A stretch of DNA of 64,000 nucleotides from Nocardia harenae NBRC 108248 (lineage in GTDB: Bacteria; Actinomycetota; Actinomycetes; Mycobacteriales; Mycobacteriaceae): assembly GCF_001612885.1 (NCBI RefSeq), contig NZ_BDBH01000001.1:186001-250000 (forward strand), written 5' to 3'. A program made the translations under genes and the position numbers. Below the pieces are notes generated by a model. The model had not been told where the DNA came from. It saw nothing but the letters and a program-made list of their open reading frames with translations, and searched no databases. Positions 1 to 10,027 of this stretch are shown one piece after another (the stretch's first letter is position 1; the number at the start of each line of letters is the position of its first letter).

Positions 1-36
1 GCCGAAGCCGTGGTCGGGCCGAAGATCGAATCCGGT

Positions 37-1038
37 TCAGGAGGGGGCCGGACCCGGGAAGTCACCCCCCCTCGCCCGCAGCAGGGCCGCGCATTCGGCC
101 GCCTCGTCGGCCGCGCCGGCGACGCCGAGGCCGGACCGCAGCATGGCGGTGGCCCAGCGCAGCGGGAGCAGGTCGTACGCGGCACAATCGCCGGCGACCG
201 GCTCGGCCATGGCCGCGGCGCGGGCGGAATCGCCGGAGGCGGCGGTGGCGGCGGCGAGCAGCAGGGCGGACTTGACGCGGTGCCGGGTCGAGGGGCCTTG
301 CGCCCCCAGTTCCACGGCCACGGCGGCGTGCTCCAGCGCGGTCCCGTGGTCGCCGACCGAGAGCGCGGTCTCCGCGGTGACCCAGTGCAGGCGGATGGCC
401 GCGCGCGGGCGGGTGCGCGCGGGCTCGCGCACGCGGGCGAGGAGGCGGAGGGCGAGGGCGGCGCGGGCGCTGCCGAGTGCGTCGGCGGCGAGGCCGGTGA
501 GGGCGTCGCACCAGGCGTCGATGGGGTCGGGGGTGCCGAACCAGGGGTCGGGCGAGGCCGCGCCGTCCGCGGTCCGGGCGCCCGCGGTCCAGGCGCCGAG
601 GGGCGAGGCGCCAAGGGCGGCGGCGGCGGGGGTCGCCTCGCCCAGGGCTGCGCTCCCCGGGGCCGCCTCGCCTGAAACCGGGGCTGCGGCCGAAGGAGGG
701 CCGGAAGCGGCGGCCGAGTTCGTCGGACGCGCGAGGTCGGGCACGAGTCCCGCGAGGGCGGCGGCGCGGCCGTCGGGGTCGGCCGCGGCGGCGTGGCGTC
801 CGGACTGGCGGACGAGCGAGGCCGTCGTGCTCAGCGCGAGCGAGCGGAGGACCGGGGCGGTGCCGGGGCGGGCGAGGACCGCGAGCTCGGCGCGGGCGGC
901 GGCGAAGCGCCCGGCGCCGCCGAGCGCGACGGCGCGGTGCCAGCGCTCGAGCGGGGTGCGGGCGGGCGGGAGCCCGGCGGCGCCGGGGGCCGGGCCGAAC
1001 GCCGCCGCGGCGAGAACCGGGGGAAGGGGGCTTACCAC
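37..1038 (-). CDS. Conserved hypothetical protein, Rv3415c-like, helical repeat
   Basis: This is a 333-residue protein rich in Ala, Arg and Leu. Its helical segments (for example WHRAVALGGAGRFAAARAEL near the N-terminus, and a matching stretch late in the protein) look like tetratricopeptide-type repeats. A Pro/Ala-rich low-complexity stretch lies near residues 110-160. I see no catalytic motif. The start chosen is the GTG at 1038, giving VVSPLPPV; an ATG at 1101 would add 21 residues. Its position next to whiB3 on the opposite strand matches Rv3415c of M. tuberculosis, which is also of unknown function. The gene is convincingly coding from its position and codon pattern, but the role is unknown. 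Confidence 0.7.
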   Translation of the reverse strand: MVSPLPPVLAAAAFGPAPGAAGLPPARTPLERWHRAVALGGAGRFAAARAELAVLARPGTAPVLRSLALSTTASLVRQSGRHAAAADPDGRAAALAGLVPDLARPTNSAAASGPPSAAAPVSGEAAPGSAALGEATPAAAALGASPLGAWTAGARTADGAASPDPWFGTPDPIDAWCDALTGLAADALGSARAALALRLLARVREPARTRPRAAIRLHWVTAETALSVGDHGTALEHAAVAVELGAQGPSTRHRVKSALLLAAATAASGDSARAAAMAEPVAGDCAAYDLLPLRWATAMLRSGLGVAGAADEAAECAALLRARGGDFPGPAPS

Positions 1039-1634
1039 CGGCGCACTGTATCGGAGCGACCCCAGCGAACCACTCTCACCTGCGCGGCAATCTCTCAGCA
1101 TTTTCCACGGTGAACGATGTTTCCATCAGGTAAATCTCGTCCGGTCAATGGCGATCGCGTGGACTTTCGAATTCACGCCCGTTTCCCGGTATTAACCCGC
1201 CCGCCCCGTTTTCGCCATCTCCGCCGCCCCGGCCGGATGATCGCGGCGCCCGGCGCGGCCGTGACCCGGCGGCTCGAGCGCCCGCCGAAACCCGCGGATC
1301 ACCGGGAAAAATGCCCCTACCAGTGGTTTTCCAACGATGCAGCGGACGGCGGTAAGCGACGCCGGTTTGGCCAACCGTTCAGTATCGCCGGAGCGGACCA
1401 CGCTTGTAAACAGTGCGCAGGTTAAATTTGTTCTCCGCCGGTTCGATGAACCCCTGCGCCGAACTATTGACGGAATTTCGACCCGGGTCCTAACGTAACT
1501 CATCGCCACGGTCGGCGCCGCGCGAAATCACAGCGACCTCGGGTCAGCGAGCTCCGGCGACACCGCGGTTGACACCTGTTCGCAGTAGAACCGGCTCGAC
1601 AACGCCGACGAGCTCGCACCACGAGGAGTTCACC
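1039..1634. other. Long intergenic region upstream of whiB3
   Basis: About 600 bases without a credible gene lie between the divergent Rv3415c-like gene and whiB3. The sequence is less G+C-rich than its surroundings, especially 1300-1500. It holds a promoter-like element for whiB3 at 1467-1496. Short open frames here on both strands have no recognisable composition or ribosome binding site. Confidence 0.6.
1467..1496 (+). promoter_or_regulatory. Candidate housekeeping promoter for whiB3
   Basis: TTGACG at 1467-1472 and TAACGT at 1491-1496 are separated by 18 bases, a fair match to a SigA-type -35/-10 pair. Transcription would start near 1503, leaving about 130 bases of untranslated leader before the whiB3 ATG at 1635. 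Confidence 0.45.
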
Positions 1635-1928
1635 ATGCCCATGCCCACCCACCTCCCCGGGCCGAACGCCGATGTCTGGGATTGGCAGATGCGCGGCTCC
1701 TGCCGCGGCGTGGATTCGGCGGTGTTCTTCCACCCCGACGGGGAGCGCGGCCGCGCCCGCACCGCGCGGGAGATGCGCGCCAAGGAGATCTGCCGGACCT
1801 GCCCCGTCCTCATGCAGTGCCGCTCGCACGCGCTCAAAGTGAGCGAGCCGTACGGCATCTGGGGCGGGATGTCCGAGACCGAGCGGGAGCTGCACGCCCG
1901 GCGCAACCGGCGCCGGATGACGGTCTGA
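1635..1928 (+). CDS. whiB3: WhiB-family iron-sulfur transcription regulator, WhiB3-like
   Basis: This 97-residue WhiB protein carries the four cluster-ligating cysteines: one in GSCRG near residue 21, the CRTC pair near 54-57 and one in QCRSHA near 63. The family turn GIWGG follows near residue 75, then a basic tail (RRNRRR). The N-terminus MPMPTHLPGPNADVWDWQ and the HPDGERGRAR block closely resemble WhiB3 of mycobacteria, a 4Fe-4S redox sensor that binds the primary sigma factor. The ATG at 1635 is chosen because GAGGAG sits 6-11 bases upstream; longer in-frame starts lack a site. Neighbouring groEL1 and the Rv3415c-like gene support the WhiB3 identity. Confidence 0.93.
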   Translation: MPMPTHLPGPNADVWDWQMRGSCRGVDSAVFFHPDGERGRARTAREMRAKEICRTCPVLMQCRSHALKVSEPYGIWGGMSETERELHARRNRRRMTV

Positions 1929-2182
1929 GCCGTTCCGCCTGCGCTCCCATCCGCCGGGTGCGCCGGCGCCGAATGCCTGTAAGCCAAACGGTCGCTCGGT
2001 GCCGGGAAGTCCGGCGCCGGTGATCGGAAGTTTTCCGGCCGCGGTGGTAGAGAGCTGGTAGCGGCCGCACCGCGGCGAAACTTTTCCATACCGCCGCCGG
2101 TTGGCCGATGGTTTGCCGTGTCCTGCCACGGCGCGCGGGGCCGCACGCTACCGTAGTCCGCGATGACTCAGAATGGAGCGTT

Positions 2183-2821
2183 GTGACGACGCGGCCTTCG
2201 GCCGCAGGGGGCGATGCGTTCCGGAGAGCAGCCTGCCCACCGGGCACGGGCACTGCTACGACGGCGCGCGCGGCGGAAAATCTCGAGCTCGCGCAGCTGC
2301 TACGCGGCTGCGGCCGCGCCGACCAGGAGGCGTTCGCCGAACTCTACGACCGCACGAGCGCGCGGGTCTTCGGGCTGGTGCTGCGGGTGCTGCAGGACGC
2401 CGGGTACGCCGAGGAGACGACCCAGGAGGTCTATCTCCAGATCTGGCGCACCGCGTCCGGCTTCGACCCGGCCAAGGGCTCGGCGCTGACCTGGCTGATG
2501 ACCCTCGCGCACCGGCGCGCGGTCGACCGGGTACGCGCGGAGCAGGCGCACAGCCAGCGCGAGAACACCTACGGCAGCCGGGTACTCGGGTACGACTTCG
2601 ACGAGGTGACCGAGGAGGTGGAACGCAGGCTGGAGCAGCAGGCGGTGGTCGCCGGGCTCGCCACACTCACCGAGACGCAGCGCGAGGCGATCTCGCTCGC
2701 CTACTACGGCGGCCGGACCTACGCGGAGGTGGCGCGGCATCTCGGCGTAGGCTTGCCTACGGTCAAGTCCCGCATACGGGACGGGCTCACTCGCCTGAAG
2801 AGAAGTTTGGGGGTGCCGTGA
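2183..2821 (+). CDS. sigK: ECF RNA polymerase sigma factor, SigK type
   Basis: This 212-residue sigma-70 family protein has region 2 at about residues 45-120 (QEAFAELYDRTSARVFGLVL, then EETTQEVYLQIWR and LTWLMTLAHRRAVDRVR). Region 4 lies at about 155-208 (LTETQREAISLAYYGGRTYAEVARHLGV and TVKSRIRDGL). The wording matches mycobacterial SigK, not the SigD that lies near whiB3 in M. tuberculosis. The start is taken as the GTG at 2183 with GGAG at 2175-2178; the roughly 30 residues before region 2 are low complexity, so the true start could be later. The anti-sigma gene begins one base after the stop. SigK in mycobacteria is held by the membrane protein RskA; the partner here is much shorter. Confidence 0.88.
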   Translation: MTTRPSAAGGDAFRRAACPPGTGTATTARAAENLELAQLLRGCGRADQEAFAELYDRTSARVFGLVLRVLQDAGYAEETTQEVYLQIWRTASGFDPAKGSALTWLMTLAHRRAVDRVRAEQAHSQRENTYGSRVLGYDFDEVTEEVERRLEQQAVVAGLATLTETQREAISLAYYGGRTYAEVARHLGVGLPTVKSRIRDGLTRLKRSLGVP

Positions 2822-2822
2822 G

Positions 2823-3062
2823 ATGGACGAGCCGAGTCTCGACCTCGCGCACACCGTCGCGCTCGGCTCGATCGACGACGAAGACCACGAAGCGGTGGTC
2901 GCGGTGCTCGGCACCGCGGCCCGCGACGAGTTCCGCACCGAGGTGCGGAACTCCAGAGCCGCGCTAGCCGCGCTCGCCGAGGTCACCGCCGCGCCCCCAC
3001 CTCCCGCGCTCCGCGCCCGCCTGCTCGAGGCCATCGCCCCCGAGCGCGACACCGCCTCCTGA
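2823..3062 (+). CDS. Short anti-sigma factor, RskA N-terminal domain only
   Basis: This 79-residue protein follows the sigma gene at once (TGA-G-ATG), so the two are translationally coupled. The sequence DLAHTVALGSIDDEDHEAVV, then FRTEVRNSRAALAALAEVTA and PPALRARLLEAI, resembles the cytoplasmic sigma-binding domain of RskA. It stops where RskA would enter its membrane helix: there is no transmembrane segment, no extracytoplasmic domain and no zinc-binding HXXXCXXC motif. It could be a cytosolic anti-sigma factor or a truncation remnant. A strong convergent terminator follows at 3111. The domain call rests on pattern similarity. Confidence 0.75.
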   Translation: MDEPSLDLAHTVALGSIDDEDHEAVVAVLGTAARDEFRTEVRNSRAALAALAEVTAAPPPPALRARLLEAIAPERDTAS

Positions 3063-3110
3063 GCGCCGGGGACCCCCGGCGCAGCGGGTAGGGCACGACA
3101 ACCCGCCCGA

Positions 3111-3152
3111 CGAGCAGCGCCCCCGGACCGCACGGTCCGGGGGCGCTGCTCG
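3111..3152. terminator. Bidirectional terminator hairpin
   Basis: A perfect 19-bp stem (3111-3129 with 3134-3152) closes a four-base GCAC loop. It sits between the convergent anti-sigma gene and groEL1, so it can serve both. Confidence 0.8.
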
Positions 3153-3160
3153 CGCACAAA

Positions 3161-5165
<2,005 letters not shown>

Positions 5166-5291
5166 GTTGAGCCCTCCACTTTCGGGGATTACGGTCGGGC
5201 GAAACTGTTGTTCCACCCGTTGGGGTCGATTTCTGCTGACCCTGCGTACAGCCCCGTCGTCGCGGGTGCCGGAGCCCTCACACAGTGCCGA

Positions 5292-5318
5292 CTAGCACTC
5301 TATACATGCGAGTGCCAG
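5292..5318. promoter_or_regulatory. CIRCE operator (HrcA-binding) for groES-groEL1
   Basis: CTAGCACTC at 5292-5300, a nine-base spacer, then GAGTGCCAG at 5310-5318 matches the CIRCE consensus TTAGCACTC-N9-GAGTGCTAA, with changes only at the outer ends. CIRCE is the binding site of the heat-shock repressor HrcA. It overlaps the spacer and -10 of the candidate groES promoter. Confidence 0.9.
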
Positions 5319-5325
5319 CGCTCAA
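5297..5325 (-). promoter_or_regulatory. Candidate groES promoter overlapping CIRCE
   Basis: Read on the minus strand, TTGAGC (5325-5320) and TAGAGT (5302-5297) are separated by 17 bases. The operator occupies the spacer and -10, the usual arrangement for HrcA repression. The remaining stretch to 5605 shows nothing else firm; it must hold the promoter of the divergent Hsp70-like gene. Confidence 0.5.
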
Positions 5326-5605
5326 GGTCTGGCTCTGCTACCGCGCCACACCGGCCGGGACATACCCTCCCGAGTCACCAGAACTGGGGGACTTTCCAAG
5401 CTCCCGAGAAATCTGTAACGTTCGGATAACGGATCGTGACACTATGGTCGAGCGTTCCGTGTCGGCCGCTCCGTGCCGCCCGCCGCGCATCGACGCTCGG
5501 TGGTACCAGGTTTCACAGTGACTCCGCGTCACAGTGACAGCGGAGCCCAGAACCCGAACACCGCACGCCAGCTACGGACAGTCCGCCGCGCGAGGGGAGG
5601 TGACC

Positions 5606-7093
5606 ATGCGAACGTCCCTGGGGATCTCGGCAGGCAACGAGGTCGTCTGTTCGGCCACCGTCGCCACCGCGCCGAACGGCGCCCAGACCTTCGACTACCG
5701 GGTCGTCTCCGCCGATGCCGCGCACTCCGACCTCGGCGACCTGGTCACCTCGTCCATCGAGCTGATGACCACCCAGCTGCCCGCGACACACCCGCGCGAG
5801 CCGGTGCACCCGGTCGGCGCCCGCTTCACCGAGCGCCCCGAGCCGATCCACGCCGAGGCGCCGACCAGCGTGGCCGTCGCCTACCGCGGCAAGGAGCAGG
5901 AGCAGATCATCCGGGCCGCCACCGGCAGGCAGCGGGAGCTGCGGCTGGTGCCGGAGTTCACCGCCGCCCTCACCTACCTGCGCCACACCGGCCTGCTCGA
6001 CCGGTACGCCACCGTCGCCGTCGTCGATCTCGGCGCCACCGGGCTCACCGTCACCGTCGCCGACCGCGCCGACGGCGCCGTGCTGGTGGCCGAGCGCACC
6101 TCGGTGCTGAGCGGCAACGCCATCGACGAGCTGATCTACCGGCACCTGGTGGACCAGCACTTCGCCCGGCGCGGCACCCGCCCGAACCGGCACACCCTGG
6201 TGAACCGGGCACGCGCCGCCAAGGAGCACCTCTCGGTGACGCCCGCGGTCACCGTCGACCACGTGGCGGGCCGCCCGCTCAAGCTGACCCGCGAGGACTT
6301 CGAGTACCTGATCGAGGATCTGCTCCGCGATATCGCGCACTTCACCGCGATCGCCGCCGAGCGCGCGGAGCGGCTGCCGGAGGCGGTCACCGTGATCGGC
6401 GGCGGCGCCAATATCCCCGCGGTGCTCTCCGCGCTGCACGACCGGCTCGGCATCCCGGTGCTCACCGTGCCCGATCCGGACGCCGTGATCGCCAAGGGCG
6501 CCGCGCTCGTCGCCGATCAGGCGCAGACGCTGCCGGAGGCCCCGGTCGCGGCGGTGCGCGCCGACACCTCCGGCCGGACCGTGACCAAGGTGGCCGGGGT
6601 GCTGGCCGGCGCGCTGGTCGTGGTCGGGCTGGTGATCGGCTACGGAGTGCGCGAGTTCGCGCCGATCGCGGACGAGGAGGTCTCGCCCGCCGGGACGACG
6701 AGCAGCGGCGGGGTACCCGCGACCACCGCCCCGCCGGTCCCGACGTCGCAGGCAGGCGTGCCGGGCAGCACCGCCGAGCCGCCCGCCCCCACCTCGGCCA
6801 CCACCCCGCCCGCCGTCACCACCAGCCAGCCGGTCGGCCCCACCTCGCCCACGCTGCGTCCGGATCCGAACAATCCACCCATCCCGTTCCCGAACTCGCT
6901 CGGCCCCGGGCTCGAGCTCCCGAGCACCGCGCCGACCCGGACCGTGAGCCCCTCGTCCGTGCCGCCGAACGCGCAGGTACCGGCCGAGAACAGCATGCCG
7001 CTGCCGCCGCAGGCCGACACCGGCTCCGCGGGGGGCACGACCGCGACAGCGCAGAGCTCGGCTCCGCTGCCGACGCTCGCCATCCCGCGCTGA
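5606..7093 (+). CDS. Membrane-anchored Hsp70/actin-fold protein with Pro/Thr-rich tail
   Basis: This 495-residue protein has an actin-like ATPase fold at about residues 1-310. The phosphate-2 motif is VAVVDLGATGLTVTVAD (about 137-153) and the adenosine motif is VTVIGGGANIPAVLSAL (about 261-277). The N-terminal phosphate-1 loop (LGISAGNEVVCSA) is degenerate compared with the DLGTT of DnaK. One transmembrane helix lies at about 328-347. It is followed by about 145 residues rich in Pro, Thr, Ser and Ala (many PTS and TPP runs), presumably outside the membrane. It lacks the DnaK substrate-binding domain. The ATG at 5606 has GGGGAGG upstream. It is divergent from groES. Hsp70-like membrane proteins of this layout are common in Nocardia; the role is unknown. 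Confidence 0.75.
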   Translation: MRTSLGISAGNEVVCSATVATAPNGAQTFDYRVVSADAAHSDLGDLVTSSIELMTTQLPATHPREPVHPVGARFTERPEPIHAEAPTSVAVAYRGKEQEQIIRAATGRQRELRLVPEFTAALTYLRHTGLLDRYATVAVVDLGATGLTVTVADRADGAVLVAERTSVLSGNAIDELIYRHLVDQHFARRGTRPNRHTLVNRARAAKEHLSVTPAVTVDHVAGRPLKLTREDFEYLIEDLLRDIAHFTAIAAERAERLPEAVTVIGGGANIPAVLSALHDRLGIPVLTVPDPDAVIAKGAALVADQAQTLPEAPVAAVRADTSGRTVTKVAGVLAGALVVVGLVIGYGVREFAPIADEEVSPAGTTSSGGVPATTAPPVPTSQAGVPGSTAEPPAPTSATTPPAVTTSQPVGPTSPTLRPDPNNPPIPFPNSLGPGLELPSTAPTRTVSPSSVPPNAQVPAENSMPLPPQADTGSAGGTTATAQSSAPLPTLAIPR

Positions 7094-7236
7094 CGCCGCG
7101 CTCCGGCAGCCGCGCGAACTCGGACCCGTTCGCACGGCGGCGGCCCGCCGCGCGCGAGTTCGGGTCTCCGCCCCGCAGCCGCCGCGCGAGTCCAGCCCTC
7201 CGCCCGGCAGCCGCCGCGCGAGTTCGGGCCGTCCGC
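7094..7236. repeat. Tandem imperfect G+C-rich repeats between convergent genes
   Basis: The motif GCCGCCGCGCGAGT followed by TCGGG or CCAGC occurs several times (about 7148, 7179, 7215), spaced 30-36 bases, with an inverted copy (CGCGCGAACTCGG) near 7111. The arms can fold into hairpins and may end transcription from both the Hsp70-like gene and tsaD. Confidence 0.5.
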
Positions 7237-8280
7237 TCAGCCGACCCGGCTGATCGACACCGGCAGCCCGGGGTCGGTCTCCACCGTGAGCGGTGACGGC
7301 TCCGCGCCGCCCGCGATGACGTGCGCGCCGAGCGCGGCGATCATCACCCCGTTGTCGGTGCAGAGCCGCGGCTTCGGCACCCGCAGGGTGAGACCGGCTG
7401 CGGCGCAGCGCTCCTCGGCCATGGACCGGATCCGCGAGTTGGCCGTCGCACCGCCGCCGAGGACAAGGGTCCGCACCCCGGTGTCCTGCGCGGCGCGCAC
7501 CGCCTTGCGGGTCAGTACGTCGGCCACCGCCTCCTGGAAGGACGCCGCGATATCCGGGATGGGCAGCGCCCCCGGGGCGATCCCGGCGCGCTGGGCCGCC
7601 TCCACGTGCCGCGCCACCGCGGTCTTGAGGCCGGAGAAGGAGAAGTCGTAGCGGGCGTCGCGGGGGCCGGTCATGCCGCGCGGGAAGGCGATGGCCGCCG
7701 GGTCGCCGGTGGCCGCGGCGGCGTCCAGCGCGGGGCCGCCGGGGTAGCCGAGCCCGAGCAGCCTGGCGACCTTGTCGAAGGCCTCGCCCGCCGCGTCGTC
7801 CACGGTGCTGCCCAGCTCGGCGATGGGCTCGGCGAGGTCGGTGACGCGCAGCAGGTGGGTGTGGCCGCCGGAGACGAGCAGCGCGACGCAGGGCGGCATC
7901 GGGCCGTGCTCGAGGGTGTCCACCGCGACGTGCCCGCCCAGGTGGTTCAGCGCGTAGAACGGGATGTCCCAGGCGGCCGCGTACGCCTTGGCGGCGGCCA
8001 CCCCGACCAGCAGCGCACCGGCGAGTCCGGGGCCGATGGTGACGGCGAGCGCGTCCGGCCGCTCGATGCCCGCGGTCGCCAGCGCGCGGCGCATGGCGGG
8101 CACGACGGCCTCCAGGTGCGCCCGCGACGCGATCTCCGGCACCACGCCGCCGAAGCGGGCGTGCTGGTCGACGCTGGACGCCACCTCGTCGGCGAGCAGC
8201 TCGCAGCGGCCGTCGGGGTGCCTGCGCACCACACCGACACCGGTCTCGTCGCAGGAACTCTCGATTCCGAGCACGATCAC
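7237..8280 (-). CDS. tsaD: tRNA N6-adenosine threonylcarbamoyltransferase TsaD
   Basis: This 347-residue Kae1/Qri7-family protein transfers the threonylcarbamoyl group onto A37 of ANN-decoding tRNAs, acting with TsaB and TsaE. Signatures are [14 protein letters not shown] at the N-terminus, the metal-binding NHLGGH (His113, His117), [10 protein letters not shown], and the late CTDNGVMIA with the third metal ligand Asp. The length is normal for the family. The start GTG at 8280 overlaps the rimI stop (GTGA). It is the last gene of the leftward nnrD-alr-tsaE-tsaB-rimI-tsaD run. Confidence 0.97.
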   Translation of the reverse strand: MIVLGIESSCDETGVGVVRRHPDGRCELLADEVASSVDQHARFGGVVPEIASRAHLEAVVPAMRRALATAGIERPDALAVTIGPGLAGALLVGVAAAKAYAAAWDIPFYALNHLGGHVAVDTLEHGPMPPCVALLVSGGHTHLLRVTDLAEPIAELGSTVDDAAGEAFDKVARLLGLGYPGGPALDAAAATGDPAAIAFPRGMTGPRDARYDFSFSGLKTAVARHVEAAQRAGIAPGALPIPDIAASFQEAVADVLTRKAVRAAQDTGVRTLVLGGGATANSRIRSMAEERCAAAGLTLRVPKPRLCTDNGVMIAALGAHVIAGGAEPSPLTVETDPGLPVSISRVG

Positions 8281-8813
8281 GAGAGCACCTCGTCGCCGCG
8301 CACCGCGGCGCCGGAGCCGCCGTCCCGGGCGAGCCCGGGGAAGTCGCCGAGCTCGGGGCGGCGCATGGTGTACGCGTCGGCGCCGCTGGGGTGGTAGTAA
8401 TTCTTGCGCAGCCCGATGATGTGGAAGCCGTGCTTGGCGTAGAGCGCGATGGCGGGGGCGTTGTCGGTGCGCACCTCGAGGAAGACCGGGCCGCCGCGCT
8501 TGGCCGCCTCGGTGAGCAGCCACTCCAGCAGCAGCGTGCCGATGCCTGCGCGGTGCACCTCCGGGTCGACGCCGATGGTGTGCACCTCGGCCTCCGGGTA
8601 GGCGGCATCGCCGAGCAGCGCGATCCCGGCGTAGCCGACCAGCCGGTCGTCGGAGTCCCGCGCCGCGATGTAGCGGTTGTGCGAGCCGGCCAGCTCGGAG
8701 CGGAAGGCGACCGCGTGCCACGGGTCGTCCTCCGGGAAGAGCAGCTGCTCCAGCTCGACGCAGCGCTCGATATCGCGGGGCCGCATGGGCTCGATGTGGA
8801 TGGCCACGATCAC
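8277..8813 (-). CDS. rimI: Ribosomal-protein-alanine/N-terminal acetyltransferase RimI
   Basis: This 178-residue GNAT acetyltransferase has the acetyl-CoA loop [15 protein letters not shown] at about residues 90-105 and the C-terminal [16 protein letters not shown] typical of RimI, which acetylates the N-terminus of ribosomal S18 and possibly other proteins. The GTG start at 8813 overlaps the tsaB stop, and its own stop overlaps tsaD. Placement between tsaB and tsaD is the usual actinobacterial arrangement. Confidence 0.94.
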   Translation of the reverse strand: MIVAIHIEPMRPRDIERCVELEQLLFPEDDPWHAVAFRSELAGSHNRYIAARDSDDRLVGYAGIALLGDAAYPEAEVHTIGVDPEVHRAGIGTLLLEWLLTEAAKRGGPVFLEVRTDNAPAIALYAKHGFHIIGLRKNYYHPSGADAYTMRRPELGDFPGLARDGGSGAAVRGDEVLS

Positions 8814-9532
8814 GCTCCGGTCCGGTCGAGTGCGCGGTAGCTGCGCTCGACCGCGTCCGGCCTGCGCAGGTAGAGCGGGACCAGCGGTTCCGGCGCGGCG
8901 CCGGCGAGCAGCGCGGGGGCGGCCACGGTGACCAGGCCGAGCGGCGACGGGCTCTCCACCGGGAGCACCGGCAGGTCGAAGAGGTCGACGTGCGAGGCCG
9001 AGCCCGCGATCGCCGCGACGGTGTCCGGGTCGACGTCGGCGGGCTTGTCCACGGCAGGCCCCGCCACCCGCGCGCCGTCGCGGTAGCGGGCCCAGTACAC
9101 CTCGCGGCGCCTGGCGTCGGTGACCACGAGCAGCCCGGCGGCGTCGGGATCGGCGTCCGCCGCCGGGTTTTCACCGCGCGGCTCGCGCCCGGCGTCGGCC
9201 GCGATGGCGTCCAGGCTGCAGACGCCGTACACCGGGATGCCGAGCGCGTCGCCGAAGGCGGCCGCGGTCGCCATGCCGACCCGTAGCCCGGTGAACGGGC
9301 CCGGCCCGATCCCGGCGACGACGGCGCCGATGTCGCCGCGGGCACAGCCCGACTCGGCGAGGCACTCCAGGATCTGCGGAGTCAGCACCTCGGCGTGCGC
9401 GCGGGCGTCGACGTACACCCGAGAGGCGACGGTGCGCACCCGCTCCGGGATCGGCCCGGCTCCGGTCTGCTCGAGGTGCACCAGTCCCGCGGTGACGGCG
9501 GGTGTCGCGGTGTCGACGGCGAGTACAAGCAT
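8810..9532 (-). CDS. tsaB: tRNA threonylcarbamoyladenosine biosynthesis protein TsaB
   Basis: This 240-residue TsaD paralogue has the actin-like N-terminus [18 protein letters not shown] and the [17 protein letters not shown] block that packs against TsaD. It has no metal-binding HXXXH, as expected for TsaB, the scaffold subunit. A stretch at about 125-145 ([18 protein letters not shown]) is an acidic, proline-bearing insertion. The C-terminus is [11 protein letters not shown], the family signature. ATG start at 9532; the end overlaps rimI by four bases. Confidence 0.95.
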   Translation of the reverse strand: MLVLAVDTATPAVTAGLVHLEQTGAGPIPERVRTVASRVYVDARAHAEVLTPQILECLAESGCARGDIGAVVAGIGPGPFTGLRVGMATAAAFGDALGIPVYGVCSLDAIAADAGREPRGENPAADADPDAAGLLVVTDARRREVYWARYRDGARVAGPAVDKPADVDPDTVAAIAGSASHVDLFDLPVLPVESPSPLGLVTVAAPALLAGAAPEPLVPLYLRRPDAVERSYRALDRTGA

Positions 9533-9580
9533 GATTCGGTCAACGATACCGGGTGGTACCGGCGCCGAAGGGGCGCGGGT

Positions 9581-10027
9581 TCACGGCTCCCGCACCCACT
9601 CCCAACTGGCCGTTCGCACATCGGATTCCGGCTCCCGGACCAGCCGGACCAGCAGGTGCCGATCGGTCAGGTGCTCGACCACGCCACGCCCCCACTCGAC
9701 CACGACGACCGCGCGGTCCAGGTCGGCGTCGAGGTCGAGCGCGTCGAGTTGGTCCAGGTCACCGCCGAGCCGGTAGGCGTCCACGTGCACCAGCGCGATC
9801 CCGCGGCCGCCGGGACGGTGCGCCCGCGCGATCACGAAGGTGGGCGAGCTCACCCGGCCGAGCACGTCGAGCCCGGCGGCGATGCCGCGGGTGAGCGCGG
9901 TCTTGCCCGCGCCGAGCGGGCCGTCCAGCACCACCAGATCACCTGCGCGCAACCCGGCGGCGAGTTCCCGGCCGAGCGCCTCGGTGTCCTCGACCGTCGG
10001 CAGTAACCTGGTGGCGCGATCAGCCAC
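9581..10027 (-). CDS. tsaE: tRNA threonylcarbamoyladenosine biosynthesis ATPase TsaE
   Basis: This 148-residue P-loop ATPase has Walker A GPLGAGKT at about 40-47, the family motif VSSPTFVIA, HVDAYRLGG and a Walker-B-like VVVVEWGRGV. TsaE drives turnover of the TsaB-TsaD complex. The GTG start at 10027 overlaps the end of the upstream hydrolase gene by eight bases; tsaB follows after 48 bases. Confidence 0.95.
   Translation of the reverse strand: MADRATRLLPTVEDTEALGRELAAGLRAGDLVVLDGPLGAGKTALTRGIAAGLDVLGRVSSPTFVIARAHRPGGRGIALVHVDAYRLGGDLDQLDALDLDADLDRAVVVVEWGRGVVEHLTDRHLLVRLVREPESDVRTASWEWVREP

Noticed and set aside
1117..1509. Two short frames on opposite strands upstream of whiB3
   Set aside because: Neither has coding-type third-position bias or a ribosome binding site, and the region is lower in G+C and holds the whiB3 promoter.
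5285..5521. A 78-codon plus-strand frame over the CIRCE region
   Set aside because: It overlaps the operator and promoter of groES and has no ribosome binding site or recognisable domain.
5513..8608. A 1031-codon open frame on the minus strand
   Set aside because: It runs antisense to the Hsp70-like gene and in the wrong frame through tsaD and rimI. Its composition (long Arg, Gly and Pro runs) is that of a G+C-rich shadow frame.
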